From positions 13,023,460-13,087,459 of the forward strand of contig CM057233.1 of the NCBI GenBank assembly GCA_029891385.1: a stretch of DNA of 64,000 nt. The letters are read 5' to 3'. How positions within the stretch are numbered: position 1 is the first letter of the stretch; every line of letters begins with the position of its first letter. This stretch comes from Erythroxylum novogranatense (lineage: Eukaryota > Streptophyta > Magnoliopsida > Malpighiales > Erythroxylaceae). The translations under genes and the position numbers were made by a program. Positions 1 to 10,099 of this stretch are shown one piece after another. Below the pieces are notes generated by a model, which saw only the letters and a list, made by a program, of their open reading frames with translations, was not told where the DNA came from and did no database searches.

Positions 1-35
1 TCTATGGGTTGACGATTCAATGGGTAGAATAGGCA

Positions 36-494
36 TTATTCATCCAACAAATACCTTGAACCCGCTCTCAGTAAGACGCAGTTGAACAGAATCGCATGTA
101 AGACCCTAGCCTTCAGCACCAAACTCGAGGTCTTCCTCTCCGTTGGGTCATTAACTCCATACAATTGTCTACTGATTTCTTCTTCCTTTAAACTGACTTT
201 TGTCATCCATCTGGCTTTGTTCGTTAGCTTCTCTCCAACAGATGGACATCCAGTCACCTTCTCGATCAACTCCGTTGTTATAATAATAGACAGTCCGTCT
301 ACTGTAGAAACAATAGCTTTGTCTACTATCTGCACATTCTTCCAAAACTCATACACTTCATTTTGATATAAATACTCCCGCACCTGGAAGAACTTCCTCC
401 AACTGGCTTCTACAATCTTTGGTTCGACATCCATATCATCTTTCCTTAGAGATTTAAAATCTACATGCCTTCTATGGATCATTGCTTGCTCCAT
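36..494 (-). CDS. Env-like extra ORF of element D (partial)
   Basis: This 152-residue open frame lies downstream of the RNase H of D on the same strand. It is where SIRE/Maximus copia elements carry an additional, so-called env-like ORF. The C-terminal half has a stretch ending AGSRYLLDE that resembles the plant-transposon domain found in many such extra ORFs (PF20167-like, by eye only). I see no signal peptide and no convincing membrane helix in the visible part, so the name env-like reflects position and not a shown envelope function. The frame runs to the left edge region of the window and is probably incomplete. The upstream spacer holds stops, so the true start is uncertain. Confidence 0.55.
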   Translation of the reverse strand: MEQAMIHRRHVDFKSLRKDDMDVEPKIVEASWRKFFQVREYLYQNEVYEFWKNVQIVDKAIVSTVDGLSIIITTELIEKVTGCPSVGEKLTNKARWMTKVSLKEEEISRQLYGVNDPTERKTSSLVLKARVLHAILFNCVLLRAGSRYLLDE

Positions 495-754
495 TGATTC
501 TGAATAGAAACTGAATTCGGTAATCTGTTCTTCAAAGGTAAGGTTGAATTCAGAGGTTTGAGAAGGATGAAAAGTTTGTGGGTTGAGAGTATTCGAAAGG
601 TTTCTGATTTGAGACTACTCAAAAGGTCTCGTCAGGCATGTTTTAGAATCGGTGAGGTTCTCAAGGATATGAGACTTTCCCTCCAAAAATTTTTTGTCAG
701 AGAAGTTACTAGCTGTAACTCACTGTTTCTGACGTCGTTAACTTTGATGACCTT
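495..754 (-). other. Spacer between pol and the env-like ORF of element D
   Basis: About 260 bases separate the pol stop codon from the env-like frame. All minus-strand frames contain stops here. Some of it may be the decayed N-terminus of the extra ORF. No other feature is visible. Confidence 0.5.
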
Positions 755-2218
755 TTAACTTGGCTGTGAAATGTCAGACGGTTGGTCATTTAATATCACC
801 ATGTTGAGGTTCCGTCTGATTTCCTTGAACCGTTCTTCACTCAATGGTTTAGTGAAGATGTCTACCCATTGAAACTTTGTCTCAATAAACTGTAGACTCA
901 CAACCTTTCTCTGAGCATAGTCTCTCAAGAAATGATGTCTGACTTCGATATGCTTCACTCTCGAATGTTGTATAGGATTCTTCGATAAGTTGATGGCACT
1001 GGTGTTGTCACAGAAAATTGGGATCTCCTCTTCTTGAACTGAATAATCTTCTAGTTGGTATTTAATCCACAATGTTTGTGAACAACAGCTTGCGGCAGAC
1101 ATGTACTCGACTTCGACAGTTGATAGAGCGATTGAGCTTTGTCTCTTGCTTGACCAGGAAACTAGGTTTGAGCCAAGAAAGTGGCAGCGTCCACTCGTAC
1201 TCTTCCTTTCAACTCTATCTCCGGCATAGTCTGCATCGTAATATCCAATCAACCTGAAATCTTTACCTTTCTCAAACATTAAGCAAAGATCAGTAGTACC
1301 TGCGAGATATCTCATAATTCTTTTAATAGCTATGTAATGAGACTCTCTAGGATCTGCCTGAAACCTTGCACACAAACATACACTGAACAATATTTCAGGT
1401 CTGCTTGCTATAAGATAAAGCAAAGAACCGATCATCCATCTATATAGGGTTTGATCCACCTTCTTACCAACTTCGTCTTTCGACAAAAGGTTCGAAGGAT
1501 GCATCGGAGTTCCCATAGGCTTCACATTATTCATATCAAATTTAGACAACAATTCTTTCACATATTTCTGTTGATAGATAAAGATCTTCTCTTCGGTTTG
1601 CTTAACTTGCAACCCAAGAAAGAACTTCAACTCACCCATCATACTCATCTCAAACTCATTTTTCATTAGATTCTCAAAAATCATACATAAATTCTTTGAA
1701 GTGGCACCAAAAATGATATCATCAACATAAATTTGTACTAAAATAAACTCATTCTCATAATTCTTTCTAAAGAGCGTCTTATCTACCTGACCTCTACTAA
1801 AACTACTCTCTAAGAGAAAGGTACTTAGACGATCATACCAAGCTCTAGGAGCTTGCTTCAAGCCGTATAAAGCTTTATGAAGTCTATAGACATGATCTGG
1901 ATACCTAACATCCTCGAAACCAAGAGGTTGCTTAACATACACCTCTTCGTCTATAAAACCATTCAGAAACGTGCTTTTCATATCCATCTAAAAAAGATTT
2001 ATATCATGACAAACCGCATAAGCCAACAATATCCTAATCGCTTCAAGTCTCGTTACTGGAGCATATGTCTCATTTTAGTCTATTCCTTCTTGCTGATTAT
2101 AGCCTTGTGCTACTAATCTAGCTTTATTCCGACTTACTCTCGCTGATTCGTCTAACTTATTCTTAAAAACCCATCTAGTTCCTATAATGGATTTCTTCGA
2201 GGGTTTAGGAACCAAGGA
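755..2218 (-). pseudogene. Element D reverse transcriptase and RNase H
   Basis: This is the copia RT followed by Ty1-type RNase H. The continuous part (755-1987, 410 codons) carries YGLKQAPRAWYDRL, the catalytic YVDD at 1718-1729 and FFLGLQV. It then has the RNase H signatures DADYAGD, KHIEVRHHFLRD and DIFTKPL. The N-terminal RT (about 1988-2218) is readable but cut off by an in-frame TAG immediately before the codon for Met at 1987, where copia elements usually have Gln; this looks like a CAG to TAG change. The protein would copy element RNA into DNA and degrade the RNA strand in virus-like particles. It is non-functional because its polyprotein is broken elsewhere. Confidence 0.9.
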
Positions 2219-3056
2219 CTACACTTTATTCCTAGTAAATTGGTTCGGCTCCTCTTGCATGGCTAAAATCCACGCTTCATCTTGAAGAGCTTCCTCAATC
2301 TTCTTAGGCTCTATTTCAGAGACAAAGGCTACATTAGCTTCTCTTCTGAATTTGGACCTTGTTCTGACTCCTTTAAAGGTCTCTCCAATAATTAACTCTT
2401 CTGGATGAGAACTCTTATATCTCCAATCTCTTTTTAACTCAAAAGTCTCTGGAATATCCTCAACCTTGTCTAACTGAGTTTGTGATGATGAAGCTTCTAA
2501 AGTATCACCTAAGGGCATTGAAGGGACTTCACTATCCATGTCATCTTCCTTACTGGGTTGGGAACTATCATCAAACTTGACATGAATGATCTCCTCAACC
2601 GTCTTCGAGGTAAGATTATAAACCCGAAAAGCCTTGGATGATAAAGAGTAGCCTAGAAAGATTCCTGAATAGGTCTTTGAATCGAACTTATCCAACAATT
2701 CCTTTGTATTCAGAATAGAGCACTTGCAACCAAATGGATGAAAGTAAGATATATTCGGTCTCCTTCCATTCCATAATTCATAAGGAGTTTTCTTCAGCAA
2801 TGGTTGCAGCAATATTATATTCTGAATGTAGCATCTCAGATTCATGACTTCCTTGAAGTACTTAGGAAGATTCATCTCACACAGCATAGTCCTTGCCATC
2901 TCTTGAATCGTCATATTCTTCCTTTCAACAACTCCATTCTGCTGTGGAGTCCTAGGAGCAGAGAAATTGTGGAAAATTCCATTCTCCTCATAGAATATTC
3001 TAAACTTCTCATTCTCAAATTCTCCACCATGATCGCTCCTGATATTGGCTATAGAC
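2219..3056 (-). pseudogene. Element D integrase, C-terminal half
   Basis: This is the continuation of the copia integrase after insertion A. It begins with NIRSDHGGEFEN, which holds the second catalytic Asp. The conserved PQQNGVVERKN with the catalytic Glu follows, then the GKR-type region (YELWNGRRPN, HPFGCKC) and the acidic linker toward RT. The open frame nominally starts inside insertion A at 3262, but those first codons are foreign. A stop and a frame change separate it from the RT segment. The matching N-terminal half lies at 7565-7920. Confidence 0.9.
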
Positions 3057-3062
3057 ATTCCT
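3057..3062. repeat. Left copy of the target duplication of insertion A (ATTCCT)
   Basis: ATTCCT here is repeated at 7559-7564 on the far side of insertion A. If both are collapsed, the D integrase reads QNEKG followed by MSIANIRSDHGG, as expected for copia. A 5-bp duplication is usual; the sixth base could be chance. Confidence 0.7.
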
Positions 3063-6000
3063 TGTTGGGACCCGATCCGAGAACCAGATCCCAACCGAAA
3101 CAGAAGAGAAGACGAAGTGAATACGAAATCGAAAGAAACAAATTCGAGTGAAAGTATCGAAAGCAAATCGAATAAACATAGCGAAACGCAAAGCGAATGC
3201 AAATCGAGATCGAAATAACAAATCGGAATAATCAATAGAATCGAATCATAAGGTGGAGACAAACGAAATAACCAAGCGAACTGAAAAAAATTCCGACATC
3301 CGTTGGAACAAATGCACTCATCGCGTTGGAAACCTAAACTAACCGATCCGAAATCTGGTATAATTTTTTTTCTTTTTTCTTATATCCTTTTTTACTCAAA
3401 CTCATGAAAGTCATATAATTTTCCTTTTCTTGGAAATTATCCTTAATCAAGTTCTCGAATCACAGCAAACTTCTTAACACTCGTATAAATTCCAAAATCT
3501 ATCTTTTAAGCATCTAAATCTTATTTTTCTTTCTTTCCAATTTGTTTTCTAACGAAATTTCGGCAGCACAACGACTGCATTTAACCTAACCCAAAACCTG
3601 CAAGGGTAAATAAACACTTCTAAAATGCCCAAGCCATCACACAAATCATTCAAATCTACCGGACCCTCCGTCCGGGATCTCAGCAGGTAAACACACTCCT
3701 ATATCTACAACATTTCAATAATCCTTAATCTTTAATCAGAAACATCCGTACACAACTCAATCATAATTTTAACCAAATCCATAATTCACATTAATATACA
3801 ATCTTATAATTCAAACACATCGTACTCAAAGTTATACACAAGTTCATAACCTTCGCCATACACACTTCCAATCTATGTACAATTTTCATAACTTAATACT
3901 ATCATGAGTCGAACATTTTCAGAACCTTAACGGCTTTCCAAGCCATAATCCAAATTACTCAAAATACAGAAACATACACAAATCGAACTGGTGTCCTGAC
4001 CGTCCTTCATCCGATTTCCTGCTCGAATACCTGGAGATGGGGATGAAAGGGGGGGTGAGCTCGGAAGCTCGTGGGTAACATATTTATAAATTGAACAATA
4101 AGCGGAAAACTCATTTTCAGGAAGTTTGTCATTTTTAAACATTTCACGGTAGAAACCTTTCAAAGCTTATCTTTCAAATCTTTCACTTTTCAAACCATTC
4201 ATAAAACATTTCCAAAATCTTACATTTGCAAATCTTATTTTCTCATTTCTCAAAATTCTCAATTCTTTCTTATTTCAAGATCAAATTTAAAAACATGAAT
4301 GCATCACACATAGAAACTAAACAAAAGCACATAACACATCAAATGGTGCAGTTCGGTTAAAGCAGAATGTCTTGCACATTCTCAAGATAATGGTCTGTGC
4401 GACCATGAGCGTAACGTAATACACTTTCCTGCATAACGGTCCAGTGTAGCCGTGAAGGGAGTCTGAAATCGGAGCTCTATGCCACTAGCGGGCAGCCGGG
4501 ATAAGGCTATAAAATTAGACAAGTGCGCACTCGTCCCACATATGGGACCTGACCAAACCCACATAGACACACCATTGAAAACGAAATTTTAAATTGCTCG
4601 AAGGCACGTTTCGAAATCTTGATTTTCACAATCTTCATATCATAACATCAAATCGTGTCAAAAAGCTTGACACATGCACATTCCACATATTCACATCAAT
4701 TTATATAACGATCGTATTCAATAAATCAATTAATCACACATAAATCAAATGCATAAAAATGAATGCAATTATTTCTTTCAAACATAATTCAACATATACA
4801 AATGCATAAAGCAGCATTGTTCACATTTTTCAAAATTGCGAAAACATAATTTTCATAAATCTCGTATTCTAAAATTTTCAATAAATTCCACAAATCGTTT
4901 ACAAACATTTTAACGTAAACCTTTTGAACAATTTTTTTCAAATCCCTTGAAAACATAATTTCAGAAATATTTTTCCTTTTGTTGAATTTTCAAATTCACA
5001 TAATTTACTCATAATTCAAAATATAAATACATTACCCACCTCGAATCGATGCCAGAAGCTTATCCCTAGCTTCAATGTGACCATTTCCTCTTTTCTTCTT
5101 CCAATTAAATTTTCCCTAAACCAATTTCATCAAAATTCAACCTCATAAATAACATAATTCTTAAAATTGATGTCATAATTCATCAATTCATACTAATTCC
5201 AAGATATTTAAATCACCAATTTCTAAAATCCTCAAATTCCAAATTTAACCTAAACCGATTCACTCAAATTCAATATCATATTTAACTTAATTTCTCAAAT
5301 TGAGCTTAGAAAACATTAATTCCTCACATATTCAAGCTATCTAAATTTCCAATTTTCAAAAACCCCAATTTCCAAAATTGGCCTAAACCAATTTACACAA
5401 ATTCAATATCATAAATCACAATTTCTTCAAAATTGATATCATATTTCACAAACCCATACTATTATCTATGATTCTACACCAATAATTCACAAAATCCCCA
5501 AAATCACAAATTTGGCATAATCCCTAACTTACATAAATCCAAAATTAAATCCAATTAGTCATGACATCTTCAAAATTGAGCTCATAATCCATGAACCCAT
5601 ATCATTTCCCTTAATCCTAAACCAAAATCTTATCAAAAATCACACATTAAATTTTCGACCTTACCTCATTTTTCACTGAAATCCAACTTTTCTTGGCTCG
5701 GAAGGAAGCTCTTGTGCTCCTCCACCTTTTTCTCTCTTGTAACAATCCCAAAATCCTTCTTCAATTGGTAGAAAATATCGAATTTTTACCTTTCTCTCTC
5801 ATCTTTGCCGAAATCACCATTTCTTTCTCCACTTTTCTTCCTTTCTTTCTTATTCTTCTTTTCTTTCTCCAAATGTCGTGCTCTCCCTTTAAAAAAATGA
5901 AAACCCCTTTGTGTTTTTAAAGCCATGCCATTAAATGATAGATAAAAGACCAAAATGCCCCTAACATTTTACTTTTAGTCATGCTTACTTTCGGATATGA

Positions 6001-7558
6001 TTCGCACTACCAATTTGAAGGAATTTTCCAAAACTTACTTCTAGAAAATTGTTCCTCTATGTCTTAATTTCATAATGCCACAAAAATCGTCCAATTCGGA
6101 GCACTACATCAAAAGTTATGCTCAAAATATTTTGGGTATATTCATATTCTAACACATTTTTCATTACGTTATTTCCATCCGGAAATTTACATTCTTAATC
6201 CCAAAATTGACATTTGATGTCTTCATAACAATTGTAGCTCTATGTCGTTAGTTTAATTCAAAACAAGAATCACATCATTTTGATTTCCAGAGAAAAAGTT
6301 ATGCTCAAAATACTTTCAGATGTTCCTAACCCAAAAACTGCACACTAATCCGAACTTCCATTCATAAATTAAAAATCTTAGGGGCAAAATTGAAATTTAC
6401 TTTCTTCATATGACTTGTAGCCCCATGTCTTAATTTTATTTTGCCTTAAGAATTACTTCAATCGGATCATCACAGATCCCGAATTTCGTAAAATACTGAA
6501 CCATGTTCGGAAACTTTCCCGACTCACTTTGATTAATTTAATCACCCTTAATTTAATCTCAAAAATTCACAAATTTTACATAAAAATGAAATTCTTTGTC
6601 TTAGGAATCCAACGCTTCAAGAATCAACTCAATCGGATGTCGGACGGAAAAGATATGAGCAAAAGATTGCATAAGGGTCGGATTTGAAAATCAATAGCAA
6701 AAATCAGGAGGGAATAAAAAACGGTGACGTTTTGCGCATTCGGTAAGCAAAACGACGTCGGATGAAGAAACAAACGCGTGCGCAGAGAGAAAGAAATGCA
6801 AAACGGCATCGTAAAGAGGAAACAGAACGACATCGTTTGGAGGAAAACGCGCGCGCGCAATGGAGGAAGAATGGAACGACGTCGCGCGAGGAGGAGAAAA
6901 CGGCGTCGCTTCGGACACTCGATGGGTGAGCTTGCGCTCGCCCTCGCGAGCGGCTCGCATCCAACGAGCTCGGACTTGCCCTCGTGAGCCCGCTTGGGTG
7001 CGACGGGCGAGTGCGAGCTTAAACCAATTTTTTAAAATCCTAATTCAATCCGAAACTTCCAACATTAATAACTCTTGGTTCCGAACTCCAAATGTAACAA
7101 ATTTGGTCTCTATGGAAAGCTTGAAGGAAGCTCTTCAACTTTCATGAAGAACTTCAAGGCTAAAATAACCTCTAATTAGGTAAATTTTTCAGTCAAAGCT
7201 TCAGTTATAATATAAGTCAACCGATAACATACCTAAACTTTGACTGATCATAACTTTCACTTCCGATATCAAAAAATTGCAAACTTCATGGCTACAGAAA
7301 ACTCTCAACATAACCTACAAGTTTCATGTAGAACATTTTCTCAAATTTTGACTAAATCAAAAGTCAACTCTCAATGGCCAAAAAGTCAAACTTTCTAAAT
7401 TCTTCAAATTGTCACACTTTTTTCTTTTTAATTCTTGCTATTTAACTTCATTTCAATCAAATCAACCACTTTAATTTCATAAACCATACCAATCTACTCA
7501 AAACTTGAAGGTATCAAAATTAAAATCATTCTTTTCTTATGAATTTCCTCAAAGCATA
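3063..7558 (-). mobile_element. Insertion A: probable solo LTR of a Ty3/gypsy element inside element D
   Basis: About 4.5 kb interrupts the D integrase. The left edge begins TGTTGGGACCC, a typical LTR terminus (CCCAACA at the 3' end on the minus strand). I find no gag, protease, RT or integrase text in either strand, so an LTR-only remnant is the simplest reading. The internal style fits a long chromovirus-type LTR: AT-rich with a CpG-rich block at 6720-7020 and a GC-rich block near 4440-4560. The right edge is odd. TGTGACAATTTG on the minus strand, a good LTR start, occurs at 7416, leaving about 140 bases (7417-7558) that belong neither to D nor obviously to the LTR. Orientation is inferred from this. 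Confidence 0.65.
6720..6908. repeat. Spaced AACGRCRTCG decamers in insertion A
   Basis: Five decamers matching AACGRCRTCG start at 6751, 6802, 6826, 6875 and 6899, with a looser copy at 6720. Spacings are 51, 24, 49 and 24, close to multiples of 24-25. The surrounding 300 bases are CpG-rich in an otherwise AT-rich element. If A is a minus-strand LTR, the array lies in U3, where enhancers occur, and GACGTC contains an ACGT core of the kind plant bZIP factors bind. The function is inference. Confidence 0.6.
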
Positions 7559-7564
7559 ATTCCT

Positions 7565-7920
7565 TTTTCATTCTGTAACTTTCTGGAAAGGGTCCTAAAA
7601 CTCTTAAAAGACTCATCCTTGTGTGACAAAAATAATATCCAACAAAATCTAGTAAAGTCATCAAAAATAACAACTTCATATTTCTTTCTGCCAAGACTTA
7701 TTGTCCTAGTTGGACCAAACAGATCCATATGTAACAACTCTAGAGGTCTAGAAGATGTTACAAAATTTTTAGAAGAAAATGATGTTTTGACTTGTTTCCC
7801 TTTTTGACAGCTTTCACAAAAGAACTCTTTGTCAAAACTTATTTTTGGTAAGCCTCTTACCAAATCATGTTTTAACAACTTTGAAATATGTCTAAAACTG
7901 ACATGACCTAGCTTTTTATG
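7565..7920 (-). pseudogene. Element D GAG-pre-integrase and integrase N-terminal half
   Basis: On the minus strand this holds the pre-integrase zinc-binding text (FFCESCQKGKQ) and the start of the integrase core. The core includes LLHMDLFGPT with the first catalytic Asp and DDFTRFCWILFL. It stops at QNEKG, where insertion A begins. The frame is otherwise well preserved for about 109 codons. The rest of the integrase is at 2219-3056. Confidence 0.9.
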
Positions 7921-8307
7921 TCAGATTAGTCTTTCTTCTTCAGTTGATAAAAAACATGAAACATTTTGATTTTGAAAATCTTCTAAATCAATTTTGTAAA
8001 GATTATTTCTTCTCTTGGCATAAAAGAATATAGACCCATCTTTGGTTCTGACTTCATAAAGATTTTGATTGAACGTAACTTCAAAACCAGAATCACACAA
8101 TTGACTGACACTAACCAAATTGTGTTTCAGACCGTCAACAAGCAGCACATTATCAATGCATGCAAAAGAATCTTTACCTATTTTATCGATTCCAATTATC
8201 TTGCCCTGCTGGTTGTCTCCGAAAGTTACCGATCCTCCTTTCTTATACTGAAGATCTATGAACATAGACCTTCTTCCCGTCATATGTCGCGAGCATCCAC
8301 TATCCAA
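7921..8307 (-). pseudogene. Element D aspartic protease region
   Basis: The frame opens with DSGCSRHMTG, the copia form of the retroviral aspartic protease motif (D-S/T-G), followed by the usual VTFGDN...GKIIGIDKIG and LKHNLVSVSQLCDSGF. It would cleave the Gag-Pol polyprotein. A stop codon at its end separates it from the pre-integrase frame, although copia elements normally read through in one ORF. Confidence 0.9.
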
Positions 8308-8363
8308 ATACCAACGGTGCTTGTCGCATCTTCCAAGGAAGGATATCTGCAGGAGAAATTATT

Positions 8364-9079
8364 TTATTTTTTGGTACCCATATTTTCTGGACAGAATGAT
8401 TCATTTGATAAGTTTGTTGATGAACGCATGTTTGGTGATACTTTTTTTTTCTGGAAGAAAGACTTTCTTCCCTGATGAGATTTATTTCTTGTAAACCCTA
8501 ATCCGGTTTTATCACTCGGATGTCTACATTTTCCTAACATCTCATTCATTTTTCTTGTGCTCTCAGTGAAGGTAGCTAAATCAGCTGAAAAACTCTTAAT
8601 CCTAAGCTTCAACTGATTGATCTCTTCAGAACTATCTACAACTTTCTTTTTCTTAATCTCCTCTACTTGCTGTTTCAAGCATGTATTTTCTTTCTCTAAA
8701 TCTTGTGTATGTTTGAGGTTTTCTACATACTTTTCTTTATCAGTTTGTACTGTTTCAGAATAGCATGAGAATCCTCTAGTAGTTTCGAATATGTATTATG
8801 CAAGTCATCGTATTTAGAAGTTACCTCCTCATCACTTTCTTCCTCGACTACTAGGCAAATATTCGCATGTTCTGATGTCTCGGAGCTTGTATCTGATTCA
8901 GACGAATCTAGATCCTCCCAAGTTGCCATTATGCTTTTCTTGCCTTCTCTACTCTTCTTTGGTTTCGTCTTTAGAGTAGGACACTCAGACTTGTAATGTC
9001 CAGGTTGATTACACTCGTAGCATATGATGGATTTCCTTTATACTTTTCCATCAACTTTGTCGTTCTTCTTGAAGAATTG
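8364..9079 (-). pseudogene. Element D Gag C-terminal part with zinc knuckle
   Basis: Minus-strand text of the nucleocapsid part of Gag. At 8981-9022 it encodes CYECNQPGHYKSEC, a CX2CX4HX4C zinc knuckle that binds RNA. After it come a basic stretch, an acidic linker (SDTSSETSE, EEESDEE) and a coiled-coil-like segment leading to the protease. At least two frame changes are present. The N-terminal part of the same Gag lies beyond insertion B at 29630-30478. The junction is at the ACTTC duplication at 9080-9084. Confidence 0.85.
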
Positions 9080-9084
9080 ACTTC
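9080..9084. repeat. Target-site duplication of element B (ACTTC), left copy
   Basis: ACTTC at 9080-9084 matches ACTTC at 29625-29629 exactly. The two directly flank the outer ends of the element B LTRs, and both flanks are D gag sequence. Confidence 0.9.
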
Positions 9085-9503
9085 TGGTTCAGCTTGACTC
9101 TGGCGAGGCTGGACGTTGTTGTTCGGATCCATGAGATTGTTGTCTTGAATGAGAGAATACCTGCAAAACAAAGCAAGGCACGCCGGGGGTTGTTAACCGG
9201 CAGGCCCCTCCGACGCTCAAGTCAGCCTTTTTGGAAAGGGTTTGATAGCTAAGAACGGAGAAACTGGGGTTCAGCTCACGTACCTGAATCACGACAACGT
9301 CGTACCTTATATATGGAATAGATGCTAGGTTTAGGTCTTTACGTATGCATGGGAGACTTCCACCTGCAAGTGGGTCGTGGATGCGTGGACTAGGGCCTGG
9401 GCCTAGCATAATCGATGGGGACTAGGTTAGTCCTTGCGGGGTGCACTGATCGGTCCATGAGTCATTTTGAGTGGGTTTGGGTCTAGCACGGCCGACCCAA
9501 CCA
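9085..9503 (-). repeat. Element B 3' LTR
   Basis: The 419-bp repeat matches 29206-29624 along its whole length. On the minus strand it starts TGGTTGGGTCGG and ends GAACCA. A TATA box (CCATATATAAGG on the minus strand) lies at 9305-9316, about 190 bases from the LTR start, which is a sensible U3/R boundary. An ORF entered from the LTR (MDPNNN...) begins here in the 5' copy. Confidence 0.92.
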
Positions 9504-9515
9504 TAAGCCCCCCTA
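9504..9515 (-). other. Element B polypurine tract
   Basis: On the minus strand TAGGGGGGCTTA lies immediately before the 3' LTR. This purine run is where plus-strand DNA synthesis would be primed. Confidence 0.8.
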
Positions 9516-10099
9516 ATCCTCGAGTCTGAGCAAGGAGAAGGGTCGAAGGAGTACATAAAGATCTTGTAGCTCGTCTGTGGGACAACTCAGGATAGGCCCG
9601 ATCGGTCGGATATCCACATATAGTCCATGAGTGCTCGTGCTAGGATCGATCGGTTGAGTGTTCCGATCGGTCGGCATCGACACTTATTACATGAAAGCTC
9701 GTACAAAGAGAGTTCAGGCAAACATCTAAGCTGAGCGCATGAAGGTACTTTATTTAATCATTACTGACGGCGCGTGCCCTCTGACAGATTTTGAGAATCT
9801 GAAACGAAACGTCTTTGTAATCGTTGTGTAGCTGTCACGTCCTTTCAACTGCTGCGCCGCTCCGGATTTCTAATAACCCTAATTCACCTCAGCTCAGATT
9901 CTGCCACGTGTCTGAGCTTGGTTAAGATTTTCTCCATGTGTCGAGCGTTGATCGGAGTGTCCATTCGACCGATCTTCTATAAGTACTCAGGGTCAATAGA
10001 TTGCAGATTTTCTTTACGCCTATTTTGTTCTCCGGCTTTCATTCTGCTTTCATTTGTGTTTTCTTGCCTATAGTCTCCGGAGTTATCTTTCAACCGTCA
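9516..10099. other. Element B 3' non-coding region, continuing at 20191-20287
   Basis: No gag-pol coding is visible. In the plus direction this segment leads into the antisense gene. It ends in a pyrimidine-rich stretch like a 5' leader (9990-10099), which resumes at 20191 after element C. It holds the TATA-like box at 9977-9985. Confidence 0.6.
9977..9985 (+). promoter_or_regulatory. TATA-like box for the antisense gene of element B
   Basis: CTATAAGTA on the plus strand is followed by a pyrimidine-rich leader. With element C removed it would sit about 220 bases before the antisense ATG at 20288. C now separates promoter and gene by about 10 kb. This is a sequence match only; no transcript evidence is available here. 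Confidence 0.4.

Noticed and set aside
4382..4570. 62-codon minus-strand frame in insertion A
   Set aside because: It is a GC-rich patch of LTR with no domain; neighbouring frames are closed.
6624..7147. Overlapping Arg-rich or Phe/Ser-rich open frames on both strands
   Set aside because: They are stop-poor because the block is GC-rich within insertion A; no frame has a recognisable domain.
9089..9409. 106-codon minus-strand frame repeated almost identically at 29210-29530
   Set aside because: The similarity is explained by the two LTRs of element B and not by a duplicated gene.
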